From SVFI01 sp045588655 (GTDB taxonomy: Bacteria; Bacillota; Clostridia; Lachnospirales; Lachnospiraceae), in NCBI GenBank assembly GCA_045588655.1, contig JAZNEP010000018.1, positions 1-56,418 on the forward strand: DNA of 56,418 nucleotides, read 5' to 3'. This document shows, one piece after another, positions 7,558 through 16,155 of this stretch. The notes beneath the pieces were generated by a model that was given only the letters and a program-made list of their open reading frames with translations, was not told where the DNA came from and ran no database searches. Every line of letters begins with the position of its first letter. Positions within the stretch are counted from its first letter, which is position 1. A program made the position numbers and the translations under genes.

Positions 7558-9651
7558 CTACTGCTCGAGATAATCCTCTACTGTTTCAAGTACATTTTTC
7601 AGATAGGATGCTTTCCCCCAGTACGGGCACATTTGAATTAAGTAAAAATTCTTTTCACCTTTCTGATACACGACATTCATAGAAAGATAGCCCTCTGTAC
7701 TTCCCGTGTGATATAGTGTTCCTTCCTCCGGAATCTCCAATCCGCAAGCATATCCGTTTCTTGGTGTTGTCATATAGGTAAACTGTGTTTCATCTACCAC
7801 TTTCCCATCCACCAGTGCTCTGTCCCACAACAAAATATCACAGACATTGGAATGAATATCCCCTGATCCCCTGGTTGATTTACCATACGCCTGATAAAAT
7901 TTCACGTCGATTGGCATCGGGACACTGGTCATATTTCCTGTTTCTGTACAAGTAGAATTCTTCATTCCGCACGCTTCAAAAATATTCTTTTCTATATAGT
8001 CTTTGTAAGTTTCCCCGGTCACCTGTTCTAAAATAAGCGCCAATAAATAGTAGTTGGTATTGGAATAAGCATATTTTTGTCCGGGTTCAAAATTAAGCTC
8101 TGCTTTGTACAAATATTCCAATATTTCCTCATCGGACATTTGTCCGTTCATAAAAGCCTCTCTCTCCTCAGCAGTACGACCATTGAAGAAAATTCTAGAT
8201 TCATTTATCAAATCCGGTATCCCTGAATCCATATGTAACAAGTTGTCTATCGTGATTTTAGAGCCATGTGGATACTTTGGAAAATACTTATCAATCGTAT
8301 CAGTTGTCTGCAGCTTACCCTCTTGCACAAGCTGAAGTATTGCTGCTGCTGTAAACTGTTTCGTTATCGACCCAATTTCATAAGTCGTAAACGGATTTAC
8401 TGTAGTTTCACCATCGATTTCAATGGAATTCCATCCACCTGCGAAAATCACCTCATCATCAGTTGCAAGCATAACACTTCCAATAGCTGACTTTTCACAA
8501 AACGTCTTCAATTCTTCGATTAACTCATGATACTCTTTGTTCTTTGTGGTCCATACCATATTTTCATCAAATGACCCCTTTTTAAATAAGGACGCGTACT
8601 CCTCCGGTACATTTTCATTTCCACCGGTACTGTGTTCCTTTACAAATTGTATGGTTTTTTCCATCATTTCTTTTCCGGGTTCTCCCTGAAAATAGTGATC
8701 TGCTTCCTCCACTGTTATCATCTGCGCAGATGGAAATATTTCAAGTGCCCTTCCGTAATAACTTAATTGAGACTCTACTTCGCCATCTTCGTCGACCATT
8801 CCCATAAAAATGCGCACTTCTTTGTCAAAATCCTGCATCCTATCATAGATATTAAACGAAATCAGATCCTCAACAAATTGTCTGCTTACCACTAGTGGCT
8901 CATTTACAATAATCGGTATTTCCGTTCCTTCAGGAAACAATTCTTGATACTGGTCATGCATATAATACGCCGGTTCTACAGCAACAAGTCCTGCTACTTC
9001 ATCCGGTCTTTGCGCTGCAACATAGGTTGCCACAATTCCCCCGAAACTATGTCCCCACAAAAAACAATTATCGCTGTCGGTTTCCGGTAAAGCTGAAATG
9101 GCATCAAATACAACATTTAAATCTGCCACCTCGGTAAGCACCGTTTTATCCAGATACGTTCCGTCACTCGGACCAAGATTATGTGCTCCTATGAAATCAA
9201 ATACAACTCCGATAATCCCATTATCCGCAAGCATTTTTGCATGGTCCTCAAGGTAGGTATATGGTATTTGCAAACCACTTGACATAATCACCGCCGGAAA
9301 CGGTCCCTCTCCCTCCGGAATATACAATTTCCCGCCAATTTTCATACCATCCCTATAACATACTATCTCCTTTTCCGTAGCAGATATATCAACAATTTCC
9401 GGATCCTTTGTCTCCGACTCTGTTTCTTTTACCTCAGGTTCTTTCTCCATCTCTGATTCTGTATTTTCTATCACAAGTTCAGCCTCAGTCTCCGGCTCTG
9501 TATCATTTATATCAGAATCAGCGCTGATTTCCATGGCTGTATTTTCCGTCACCAATCCAGCACCTGTTTCCGACTCGCGTTCTTTTTGCGCACATGCTAT
9601 CAATCCACATGCAAGTATTAAAATACAAACCGTACATTTTATTTTTTTCAT
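7558..9651 (-). CDS. Lipoprotein fusing an alpha/beta hydrolase to a class C beta-lactamase-like serine hydrolase
   Basis: 697 residues from the ATG at 9651 (MKKIKCTVCI; GGAGG upstream). The signal peptide ends in lipobox LIAC (Cys20), then a Glu/Thr-rich linker (21-90). Domain 1 (about 95-340) is an alpha/beta hydrolase: nucleophile elbow GHSFGG with Ser202 and a likely catalytic His in EADHYF (about 319). Domain 2 (about 370-697) is of the beta-lactamase/D-aminopeptidase fold: SITK (Ser428, Lys431), YSN (Tyr529-Asn531) and HTG (648-650) in place of KTG. Both catalytic sets look complete. The substrate is unknown; beta-lactamase-like domains with HTG are often esterases or peptidases rather than antibiotic-resistance enzymes. 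Surface-anchored by inference. It stands alone, convergent with the YwaF-like gene. Confidence 0.88.
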   Translation of the reverse strand: MKKIKCTVCILILACGLIACAQKERESETGAGLVTENTAMEISADSDINDTEPETEAELVIENTESEMEKEPEVKETESETKDPEIVDISATEKEIVCYRDGMKIGGKLYIPEGEGPFPAVIMSSGLQIPYTYLEDHAKMLADNGIIGVVFDFIGAHNLGPSDGTYLDKTVLTEVADLNVVFDAISALPETDSDNCFLWGHSFGGIVATYVAAQRPDEVAGLVAVEPAYYMHDQYQELFPEGTEIPIIVNEPLVVSRQFVEDLISFNIYDRMQDFDKEVRIFMGMVDEDGEVESQLSYYGRALEIFPSAQMITVEEADHYFQGEPGKEMMEKTIQFVKEHSTGGNENVPEEYASLFKKGSFDENMVWTTKNKEYHELIEELKTFCEKSAIGSVMLATDDEVIFAGGWNSIEIDGETTVNPFTTYEIGSITKQFTAAAILQLVQEGKLQTTDTIDKYFPKYPHGSKITIDNLLHMDSGIPDLINESRIFFNGRTAEEREAFMNGQMSDEEILEYLYKAELNFEPGQKYAYSNTNYYLLALILEQVTGETYKDYIEKNIFEACGMKNSTCTETGNMTSVPMPIDVKFYQAYGKSTRGSGDIHSNVCDILLWDRALVDGKVVDETQFTYMTTPRNGYACGLEIPEEGTLYHTGSTEGYLSMNVVYQKGEKNFYLIQMCPYWGKASYLKNVLETVEDYLEQ

Positions 9652-10070
9652 ATTTTCCTCCCACTTCACACTATAAAAGCAACACAAAAATTTTTCTCAC
9701 TAATCGTATCACTTAGCTCTTAATCATACACCGGAAAAACTTTTACAAAAACTGGATTTTTTTTACTATAGATTTCAGTGCATCTACTCTTAGCACTGTT
9801 GAAAAATATATTTTATCGAGCAATATTACTAAATTTATCTTTTTAAGAGATTATTTAGGGGAGAATTCTCGTATTCCCAGATTTGTATGAAGAAGAAAAC
9901 GGGACTAGTAATTGATATGATGTTCCTAACTAAATATTTAGAAAAAGCCATTGCTGAATTGCCTAGCTCTCCTGCTTTTTACGTATCCTGTCCTTGTACA
10001 CTCTTCTCCCATTGTGTTATTGTATATAAAAGATAGCGTAATCTACATATAGAAAGTGACGGGGTAAAAA
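9652..10070. other. Intergenic gap, about 420 bases
   Basis: Holds the minus-strand promoter region of the double-hydrolase lipoprotein and the plus-strand promoter region of the next hydrolase. A 49-codon ATG frame (9887-10036) exists but has no ribosome site and no recognisable product. GAGAATTCTC at 9861-9870 is a small palindrome. I see no RNA gene. Confidence 0.4.
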
Positions 10071-10976
10071 ATGAATTTAAGAAATGAAATAGCAGAAATC
10101 ATAGGTATCACCTTGCCTACGTGCACATCAAATATCGAGTATAAAATAATAGAATCAACGCAAGAAGAAGGATATACACGAAAATTAATTGAATACGATT
10201 CCTATGGTGATAAAGTAAGTGCCTTCTTGTTGCTTCCGGAAATCCTTCATCACAATCCTGCGATTCTTATCCATCATCAACATAACAGAGAACATCATTT
10301 AGGAAAAAGTGAAGTGTGCGGTTTGTCCGGAAATCCTTTACAGGCTTTCGGACCACAATTGGCCAAAAATGGATTTGTTGTTTTAGCCCCTGATTCCATA
10401 TGCTTTGAAGACAGGCGCAAAGACCCTACTGTGGAAGGATTTGATTTTTGGCAGCATTTTGATGAAATGTGTTATCGTATTCTAAAAGGTGATTATCTGA
10501 TGAAAAAAGTATTAGAGGACGCCATGAACGGAATATCATTGCTGTCCGGTCTTGACTATGTGGATTGTAATAGAATTGGAACACTAGGCCATTCCTATGG
10601 CGGAAACACTGTGTTATTTCTTTCTGCATTAGATGAACGAATTGCATTTAGTTGTGCAAGCGGAAACGCTTGTACGTATAAGAATCGTATGTTAAATCAT
10701 GTAGGAATTGAAATGGCGAGTGTCATTCCAAATTTCTATAAAAAATTTGATATCGATGATTTGATTTCATGCATTGCTCCACGACGATTACTTATCGTTT
10801 CAAGCGATGATGATAAATATTCAAAAGATGCTCCGTATATTGTAGAAAAAGTTAGCTCAACCTATTCAAAGCTTGGAGCTATAAATAACTTACATCACAA
10901 TAGATACCAGGGTGGTCACGCCTTAACCCAAGAACGATTTGATGACATTATCGAATGGATTTGCACAAATAGTTAG
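10071..10976 (+). CDS. Cytoplasmic alpha/beta hydrolase, dienelactone hydrolase / acetyl xylan esterase-like
   Basis: 301 residues, no signal peptide. Features in order: a His-rich strand (AILIHHQHNREHH, about 65-77) that probably builds the oxyanion region, VVLAPDSICFEDRR (about 105-118), nucleophile elbow GHSYGG (about 168-173), DDDKYSKDAP (likely acid, about 245) and GGHALT near the C-terminus (likely catalytic His). This order fits the large-elbow hydrolase group (Abhydrolase_7 / AXE1-like). Substrate unknown, presumably an ester or lactone. GACGGGG before the ATG is a weak ribosome site. It stands alone, followed by tandem repeats. Confidence 0.8.
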   Translation: MNLRNEIAEIIGITLPTCTSNIEYKIIESTQEEGYTRKLIEYDSYGDKVSAFLLLPEILHHNPAILIHHQHNREHHLGKSEVCGLSGNPLQAFGPQLAKNGFVVLAPDSICFEDRRKDPTVEGFDFWQHFDEMCYRILKGDYLMKKVLEDAMNGISLLSGLDYVDCNRIGTLGHSYGGNTVLFLSALDERIAFSCASGNACTYKNRMLNHVGIEMASVIPNFYKKFDIDDLISCIAPRRLLIVSSDDDKYSKDAPYIVEKVSSTYSKLGAINNLHHNRYQGGHALTQERFDDIIEWICTNS

Positions 10977-10984
10977 TTGCTTTT

Positions 10985-11072
10985 CATAATCATCATAGCA
11001 TTGGCACATATTCATCACAGCCTTGACACATATTCATCATAGCCTTGACACATATTCATCATAGCATTGGCA
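10985..11072. repeat. Four tandem 22-bp repeats
   Basis: Units at 10985-11006, 11007-11028, 11029-11050 and 11051-11072, consensus CATATTCATCATAGCCTTG plus ACA. Units 3 and 4 differ at two positions (CCTTGACA versus CATTGGCA). Noncoding, between convergent genes. Confidence 0.9.
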
Positions 11073-11105
11073 TCCGAACTTCTTGAAACTTCTTTTTCGG
11101 ATGCC
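11069..11105. other. 10-bp perfect hairpin between convergent genes
   Basis: GGCATCCGAA pairs with TTCGGATGCC around a loop that itself contains CTTCTTGAAACTTCTT. No T run follows on either strand, so it is not a standard terminator, although it sits where a shared one would be expected. Confidence 0.6.
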
Positions 11106-11250
11106 TCTGTCATCTCATTTACCATGTTCTGGTCCTCTTTGGGCATCCGCTAATCATCGTATTCCATATCTCGGTGGCCTCTTTCGTCTCACCCACCATG
11201 TTCTGGGCTACTTTGGGCATCCGCTAACCATCATATCTCATATCTCGGTA
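11103..11250. repeat. Two tandem 74-bp copies covering the 3' end of the FliB-like gene
   Basis: Units 11103-11176 and 11177-11250. Both contain, on the minus strand, the last codons and stop of the FliB-like gene: CGAGATATGAGATATGATGG plus TAG in the real gene, CGAGATATGGAATACGATGA plus TTAG in the spare copy. Both are followed by CGGATGCCCAAAG. The outer copy is a diverged duplicate of the gene end. Confidence 0.88.
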
Positions 11251-12372
11251 GTCAGGTCCCCAGATTACTTTGAGCAGATTTGTGATTCCGTACTCTTTCT
11301 TCTGTTCTAGGATTTTCTCTATTTGCAATAAATTCAAATCCGAATGTTCCACCTCTCTTGCATAGCGATAAGCTGCTTCAATCACTGCTTGTGTGCTCCT
11401 CTCCTTCTTCCATCTTGCATCTCCCAAATAGATTTGACGGATCAGAATAGTAGAAACAACCGCAAACTTCACTTTCACATATGCCATTTCGTCATATACC
11501 GCTCCACAAAAATAGGTGAACAGAAAATAAATGACGATTTGCTCCAGCCAAATTGCCTCTTCTTCTGAGATAAGTCCCCCGTTTTCTTCCACATCTTTTC
11601 CTAAGATTCTCTCCTCTAAATATCTCGGAAAGTCCTCCTTGAGCACTTCCAATTCTCGGAATATTGTATACATTTTCTCAAGGAGCGACGCCTTCCCCTG
11701 CGCACAGTTTTCATATTGTTCGCGTCTTTTTTCAAACCTTTCGATTGCTCCGCTCGCACTGTAGCGTTCTAATAATGTGTCAACCTCAAAAAGCTGTCCC
11801 TGATTTATTCTTCTTTGCAGATCATGACCAAGCGATAAAATCATTGCCATCCTTGTCCAAACAGAAACATTACGTGTTTGCATAATCTCTATCATAAGCT
11901 CTCTCGCATCACACAGCTTTGTAAAAAGCATGTAATCAAATTCCTCATACTCTTCCACCGGTGTGGTGCGCTCTTTACTCACAAACCGTACCTTATCTCT
12001 CTTATGTATGAGCATTTTTGCCACCACAGGACAAGAAATAGAAAGGGAAATTTCACGCAAATCTTCATATTCTTCTATATGGCGCGGGTATTTTCGACAA
12101 GTTTCACAAAGCATGTGCTTTCCTGCTTCTATATAAAGATCACAAAGGTTTTTATCGTTAAGAAACGCACAACGCTTTTTTTGCTGACAAAACACACCCT
12201 CTTTCCAATCAATAGATTGTTTTAATCTTTTCCCGAAAGCTCCCGGATATTTTCTGTATTTTCTTTTGCTTTTCTCATCTATCACAATCTGCCACCCTGC
12301 ACAACATGTGTCGGGACACGCATCAGCAATACAATTAAACTCATTATAATAATCCGGTATCATATACTGCAT
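11224..12372 (-). CDS. FliB-family protein (flagellin lysine-N-methylase-like), Cys-rich
   Basis: 382 residues. The N-terminal third carries the FliB Cys pattern: CIADACPDTCCAGWQIVID (about 13-31), CQQKKRCAFLN ... CDLY (about 62-80) and LCETCRKYPRH (about 89-98). The spacing suggests an Fe-S or zinc centre. The rest is helical. In Salmonella FliB methylates lysines on flagellin; many Lachnospiraceae carry homologues away from flagellar genes, so the substrate here is open. GAGAGG precedes the ATG. Two unusual surroundings: a 9-bp tandem repeat ends just before the ribosome site, and the gene's own 3' end is duplicated. No neighbour suggests a partner, although the FliD-like gene is in the window. 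Confidence 0.85.
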   Translation of the reverse strand: MQYMIPDYYNEFNCIADACPDTCCAGWQIVIDEKSKRKYRKYPGAFGKRLKQSIDWKEGVFCQQKKRCAFLNDKNLCDLYIEAGKHMLCETCRKYPRHIEEYEDLREISLSISCPVVAKMLIHKRDKVRFVSKERTTPVEEYEEFDYMLFTKLCDARELMIEIMQTRNVSVWTRMAMILSLGHDLQRRINQGQLFEVDTLLERYSASGAIERFEKRREQYENCAQGKASLLEKMYTIFRELEVLKEDFPRYLEERILGKDVEENGGLISEEEAIWLEQIVIYFLFTYFCGAVYDEMAYVKVKFAVVSTILIRQIYLGDARWKKERSTQAVIEAAYRYAREVEHSDLNLLQIEKILEQKKEYGITNLLKVIWGPDYRDMRYDG

Positions 12373-12386
12373 AGTTACAACCTCTC

Positions 12387-12458
12387 TATATCCTATATAT
12401 CCTATATATCCTTTATATCCTTTATATCCTTTATGTCCTTTATGTCCTTTGTGTCCTT
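12387..12458. repeat. Eight tandem 9-bp repeats in the leader of the FliB-like gene
   Basis: Eight consecutive 9-base units. On the minus strand they read AAGGATATA, AAGGACATA and variants; the two units next to the gene read TAGGATATA. Most units contain AAGGA, a ribosome-site-like motif. The array ends about 14 bases before the start codon of the FliB-like gene, next to the real ribosome site GAGAGG. Confidence 0.9.
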
Positions 12459-12545
12459 TATATACTACATATTCTTTGATATTCTATATCTTGATAAGCC
12501 TCGCACGATACACCTCGTACGACACATCTCTACCATAATGCTTTA

Positions 12546-14267
12546 TCAGCTGTGATAAAGCTGTGCATAAAATCCGTTTTGTCTCAATAAGTCATCATGA
12601 TTTCCCTGCTCAATAATATTGCCATCTCTCATCACTAGAATAATATCTGCATTTTGAATCGTCGATAATCGATGTGCCACTATAAAGCTGGTTCTGCCCT
12701 TCATTAATCTCGAAAAAGCACTTTGTATCTTTAGTTCGGTACGTGTGTCAATAGACGATGTCGCTTCATCCAATATCAACATCGGTGGAAGCGAGAGCAT
12801 AATTCTTGAAATACATAGAAGCTGCTTCTGTCCTTGTGAGAGCATTCCTCCATCTTCACCGATTACCGTATCATAGCCATCTGGAAGACGACGGATAAAG
12901 GAATCTGCATAAGCTGCTTTCGCTGCCGTAATCATTTCCTCCTCTGTTGCCTCAGGCTTACCCATTTTTATATTATCACGGATTGTTCCCGACTTAAGCC
13001 ATGTTTCCTGAAGCACCATACCATAGCTTCCTCGAAGACTCTTTCTACTAATCTGCGATATTTCATTTCCATCCACGCTGATTTTCCCGCTTTTTACATC
13101 ATAAAAACGCATCAGTAGATTGATTACTGTTGTCTTACCACAACCGGTCGGACCTACAATCGCTACCTTCTGCCCCGGTTTTACGTGGACATTAAAATTC
13201 TCAATCAGCTTTTGCTCCGGAGTATAAGAAAACGCTACATTTTCACAGATAACTTCACCACTTATCTCATCCAAACCAACTGCATCCACTGCATCCGGAA
13301 CCTGTGCCTGCTCTTCAATCAATTCAAAAATTCTTCCTGCACAGGCAATCGCATTCTGAAGCTCTGTAATCACACCGGAAACCTCATTAAATGGCTTTGT
13401 ATATTGATTCGCATAGTTCAAAAAGCATGACAGAATACCGACAGTCATATTCCCAGACAGTACCGTAAAAGCCCCAGTCAAGGCCACACATGCATAAACA
13501 ATACTATTTACAAAACGCGTACACGGATTGGTAAGCGAAGAGTAAAAAATTGCCTTAAGCGAACATTTTTGCAAACGTTCATTAATCTCATCAAATTTTT
13601 CCAGTGACTCATCTGTACGACCAAAAGCCTTTACAACCTTTGCATTGCCAAGCATTTCCTCAATAAAGGCCGTCTGCTCTCCTCTTGTTTCTGATTGCTG
13701 TTTAAACATATCGTATGTGTGTGTTGCAATATAGTTGGCCACAAACAACGATAAAGGTGTAATCACGACAACAACAATCGTAATCATCGGATTAAGCCAA
13801 AGCATAATTACAAGTGTCCCCAAAATAGTTACCACACCGGTAAAAAGCTGCGTAAATCCCATCAAAAGACCGTCTGCAAACGTATCTACATCCGTTATGA
13901 TACGACTCACAATCTCACCATACGGATGCGCATCCACATACTTTAGCGGAAGTACTTGCAATTTATCAAATGCTGCTTTCCTAATATCTCTCACCACATG
14001 ATATGTCACATGATTATTAATCACATTCATCAGCCATTGCAAAAGTGCCGTCGCTAAAACCACAACTACCACTCTTGTCAAATAGTAAAAAATGAGTTCA
14101 AAATCCACTGCACCATCTACAATCGCATCAATCGCATTTCCAATTAAAATTGGTACATACAAAGTAAGTGCTACAATCGCAGCAGCAAACACAACGGACA
14201 CAAACATAAGCCAATTGTATTTTTTCAGATAAGAAAACACCTTTTTCAATACGTTACCCTGCTTCAT
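12546..14267 (-). CDS. ABC exporter half-transporter, canonical ATP site (subunit 2 of a heterodimer)
   Basis: 573 residues. Six transmembrane helices (about 15-300), then the ATPase: Walker A GPTGCGKTTV (about 365), Q-loop LQETW, signature LSQGQKQLL, Walker B LILDEATSSID with the catalytic Glu, and H-loop AHRLST. Its ATG overlaps the stop of the upstream partner by one base (TAATG), so the two are translationally coupled. Together they form a heterodimer of the type BmrC/BmrD or TM287/288. Possible substrates are drugs, peptides or lipids; the sequence does not decide. Confidence 0.92.
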   Translation of the reverse strand: MKQGNVLKKVFSYLKKYNWLMFVSVVFAAAIVALTLYVPILIGNAIDAIVDGAVDFELIFYYLTRVVVVVLATALLQWLMNVINNHVTYHVVRDIRKAAFDKLQVLPLKYVDAHPYGEIVSRIITDVDTFADGLLMGFTQLFTGVVTILGTLVIMLWLNPMITIVVVVITPLSLFVANYIATHTYDMFKQQSETRGEQTAFIEEMLGNAKVVKAFGRTDESLEKFDEINERLQKCSLKAIFYSSLTNPCTRFVNSIVYACVALTGAFTVLSGNMTVGILSCFLNYANQYTKPFNEVSGVITELQNAIACAGRIFELIEEQAQVPDAVDAVGLDEISGEVICENVAFSYTPEQKLIENFNVHVKPGQKVAIVGPTGCGKTTVINLLMRFYDVKSGKISVDGNEISQISRKSLRGSYGMVLQETWLKSGTIRDNIKMGKPEATEEEMITAAKAAYADSFIRRLPDGYDTVIGEDGGMLSQGQKQLLCISRIMLSLPPMLILDEATSSIDTRTELKIQSAFSRLMKGRTSFIVAHRLSTIQNADIILVMRDGNIIEQGNHDDLLRQNGFYAQLYHS

Positions 14268-16012
14268 TATGCTGACACCCCCTTCTTAAATTGAGATTCA
14301 TAAATCTCTTTATAAACCACACAATCAGAAAGAAGATTCTCATGTGTTCCTATTCCCACAATTTGTCCATCGTCGAGAACAATAATCTGATCTGCGTCCA
14401 TAATCGCATTCGTTCTCTGCGACACAATGAATACTGTTGGATTATAGGAAAGTCCACGAATTGCTGCACGCAGCCTGGCGTCTGTCGCCATATCTAACGC
14501 AGATGCACTATCATCTAAAATCAAAATCGGTGCGCGCTTCACAAGCGCTCTTGCAATTGTAAGTCTCTGTCTCTGTCCACCAGAAAGATTTTTACCTCCC
14601 TGTGCCACTTCCCCGGAAAGTCCGCCTTTTGCCTCTACCACATCAGCCGCCTGCGCCGCTTCAATTGCCTGTTGCATCTCTTCTATGGTCGCATCTTCTT
14701 TTCCCCAGCGAAGATTACTCTCGATAGTTCCCTTAAATAGAACTGCCTTTTGCGGAACAATGGCTATTTTCTTTTCCAATTCTTCCTCTGTATAGTCGCG
14801 TACATTTTTTCCATCTACCCACACCTCTCCCCTTGTTGCGTCATAGAAACGAGGGATAAGATGAATCAGGGAACTTTTGCCCGAACCGGTACCACCAATC
14901 ACTCCGATGGTCTGCCCCTTTTTCGCCGAGAAATCAATATCTGAAAGCGCTTCTTCTCCGCCGCCGGTATAGGTAAGACATACATTCTTGAATACTACTG
15001 CTTCCACGTCTGCTTCCACGTCTGCGTCCGCATCCTGTTTGTCCGCTGCATTCTTCCATTCCATGCTGGTCTTAATCTCAAACACATCTGCAATGCGGTT
15101 AGCACTAGCCAACGCCTTATTCATTGTAATAATCAGATTTGCCATCTTGATAAGCTCGACAAGAATCTGCGACATATAGTTATAAAGGGCTACTACCTGC
15201 CCCTGTGTCAATATTCCACGTTCCACTTGCACAGCTCCTGTCCAAATCAACCATACAATTGCAAGATTAATAATAATATACGTCAGCGGATTCATAAGCG
15301 CCGAAACACTTCCCGCCTTTTTTTGTCCGGCTGTCAGATTCGCATTTTTCTCTGCAAAACGTCTTACTTCTTCCTCTTCTTTACAAAATGCCCGAATCAC
15401 CCGGATACCGACCAGATTTTCACGTGCTACAAGCAGCACCTCATCCAAACGACTCTGCACATACTTTATCATTGGGATACTTATTTTTGTAATTCCACCG
15501 ACCACAATCAAAAGTAACACTATAGCCACAACAAAACTTGTCGCCGATTTTACGTCAATCGTGTATGCCATAATCATCGCACCAAACACCACAAATGGTG
15601 AACGCAAAAACAACCGAAGCACCATATTAACTCCCGTCTGCGTCTGGTTCACATCACTAGTCATGCGTGTAATCATCGTGGAAGTACCTATCGTGTCAAT
15701 CTCTGCGTAGGATAACGACTGCAGGTGTTTAAACAGTGCATGCCTTAGCTTTGTTGCATAACCTACTGCCGCTTTGGCTGAAAAAAACTGCGCCGTCACA
15801 GAACAAATCAACCCGATAAATGCAAGCGCAAACAGCACCAGACAAGCTTTTATGATATACTCTTTTCCTGCTGCCTCTCCAATCCCTATATCAATAATCG
15901 CAGCCACAACCAACGGAACTAACAGCTCAAACGATGCCTCCAACATTTTGAACAAAGGCGCGCAAACACACTCTTTCTTATAATCTCTTAAATATACAAG
16001 CAAACGTTTCAC
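14267..16012 (-). CDS. ABC exporter half-transporter, degenerate ATP site (subunit 1 of a heterodimer)
   Basis: 581 residues from a GTG at 16012 (KRLLVYLRDYKKE), with AGAGAGG about 10 bases upstream. Membrane domain about 15-310, ATPase with Walker A GGTGSGKSSL, Q-loop VPQKAVLF, signature LSGGQRQRL and Walker B LILDDSASALD. The residue after the Walker B Asp is Asp instead of the catalytic Glu, and the H-loop reads SQRTNA instead of a His, so this subunit supplies the non-hydrolysing site, as in asymmetric exporters. First gene of a two-gene operon with the canonical half directly downstream. A charged insert (DKQDADADVEADVE, about 325-338) precedes the ATPase. Confidence 0.92.
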   Translation of the reverse strand: MKRLLVYLRDYKKECVCAPLFKMLEASFELLVPLVVAAIIDIGIGEAAGKEYIIKACLVLFALAFIGLICSVTAQFFSAKAAVGYATKLRHALFKHLQSLSYAEIDTIGTSTMITRMTSDVNQTQTGVNMVLRLFLRSPFVVFGAMIMAYTIDVKSATSFVVAIVLLLIVVGGITKISIPMIKYVQSRLDEVLLVARENLVGIRVIRAFCKEEEEVRRFAEKNANLTAGQKKAGSVSALMNPLTYIIINLAIVWLIWTGAVQVERGILTQGQVVALYNYMSQILVELIKMANLIITMNKALASANRIADVFEIKTSMEWKNAADKQDADADVEADVEAVVFKNVCLTYTGGGEEALSDIDFSAKKGQTIGVIGGTGSGKSSLIHLIPRFYDATRGEVWVDGKNVRDYTEEELEKKIAIVPQKAVLFKGTIESNLRWGKEDATIEEMQQAIEAAQAADVVEAKGGLSGEVAQGGKNLSGGQRQRLTIARALVKRAPILILDDSASALDMATDARLRAAIRGLSYNPTVFIVSQRTNAIMDADQIIVLDDGQIVGIGTHENLLSDCVVYKEIYESQFKKGVSA

Positions 16013-16155
16013 TTTTACTCAACCTCTCTTGCTTCAAATGACTTTTTTATCTCATAATTCTCACATTTTCAGTACATGATTATATCATACATTCTTGTTC
16101 TTGCCCAATCTTATATTCTATGTTAGGATAATCGAAAACTTAAAGGAGCACTACT

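Noticed and set aside
7558..9651. Beta-lactamase resistance gene
   Set aside because: HTG instead of KTG and fusion to an esterase-like domain; the family is broad and resistance cannot be inferred.
9887..10036. 49-codon frame starting MKKKTGLVIDMM on the plus strand
   Set aside because: No ribosome site, no recognisable product and short; chance frame or old remnant.
10985..11072. CRISPR array
   Set aside because: The 22-bp units are directly adjacent without spacers and no cas genes are present.
11069..11105. Shared terminator of the convergent hydrolase and FliB-like genes
   Set aside because: The stem is good but neither strand has a T run after it; kept as an unclassified hairpin.
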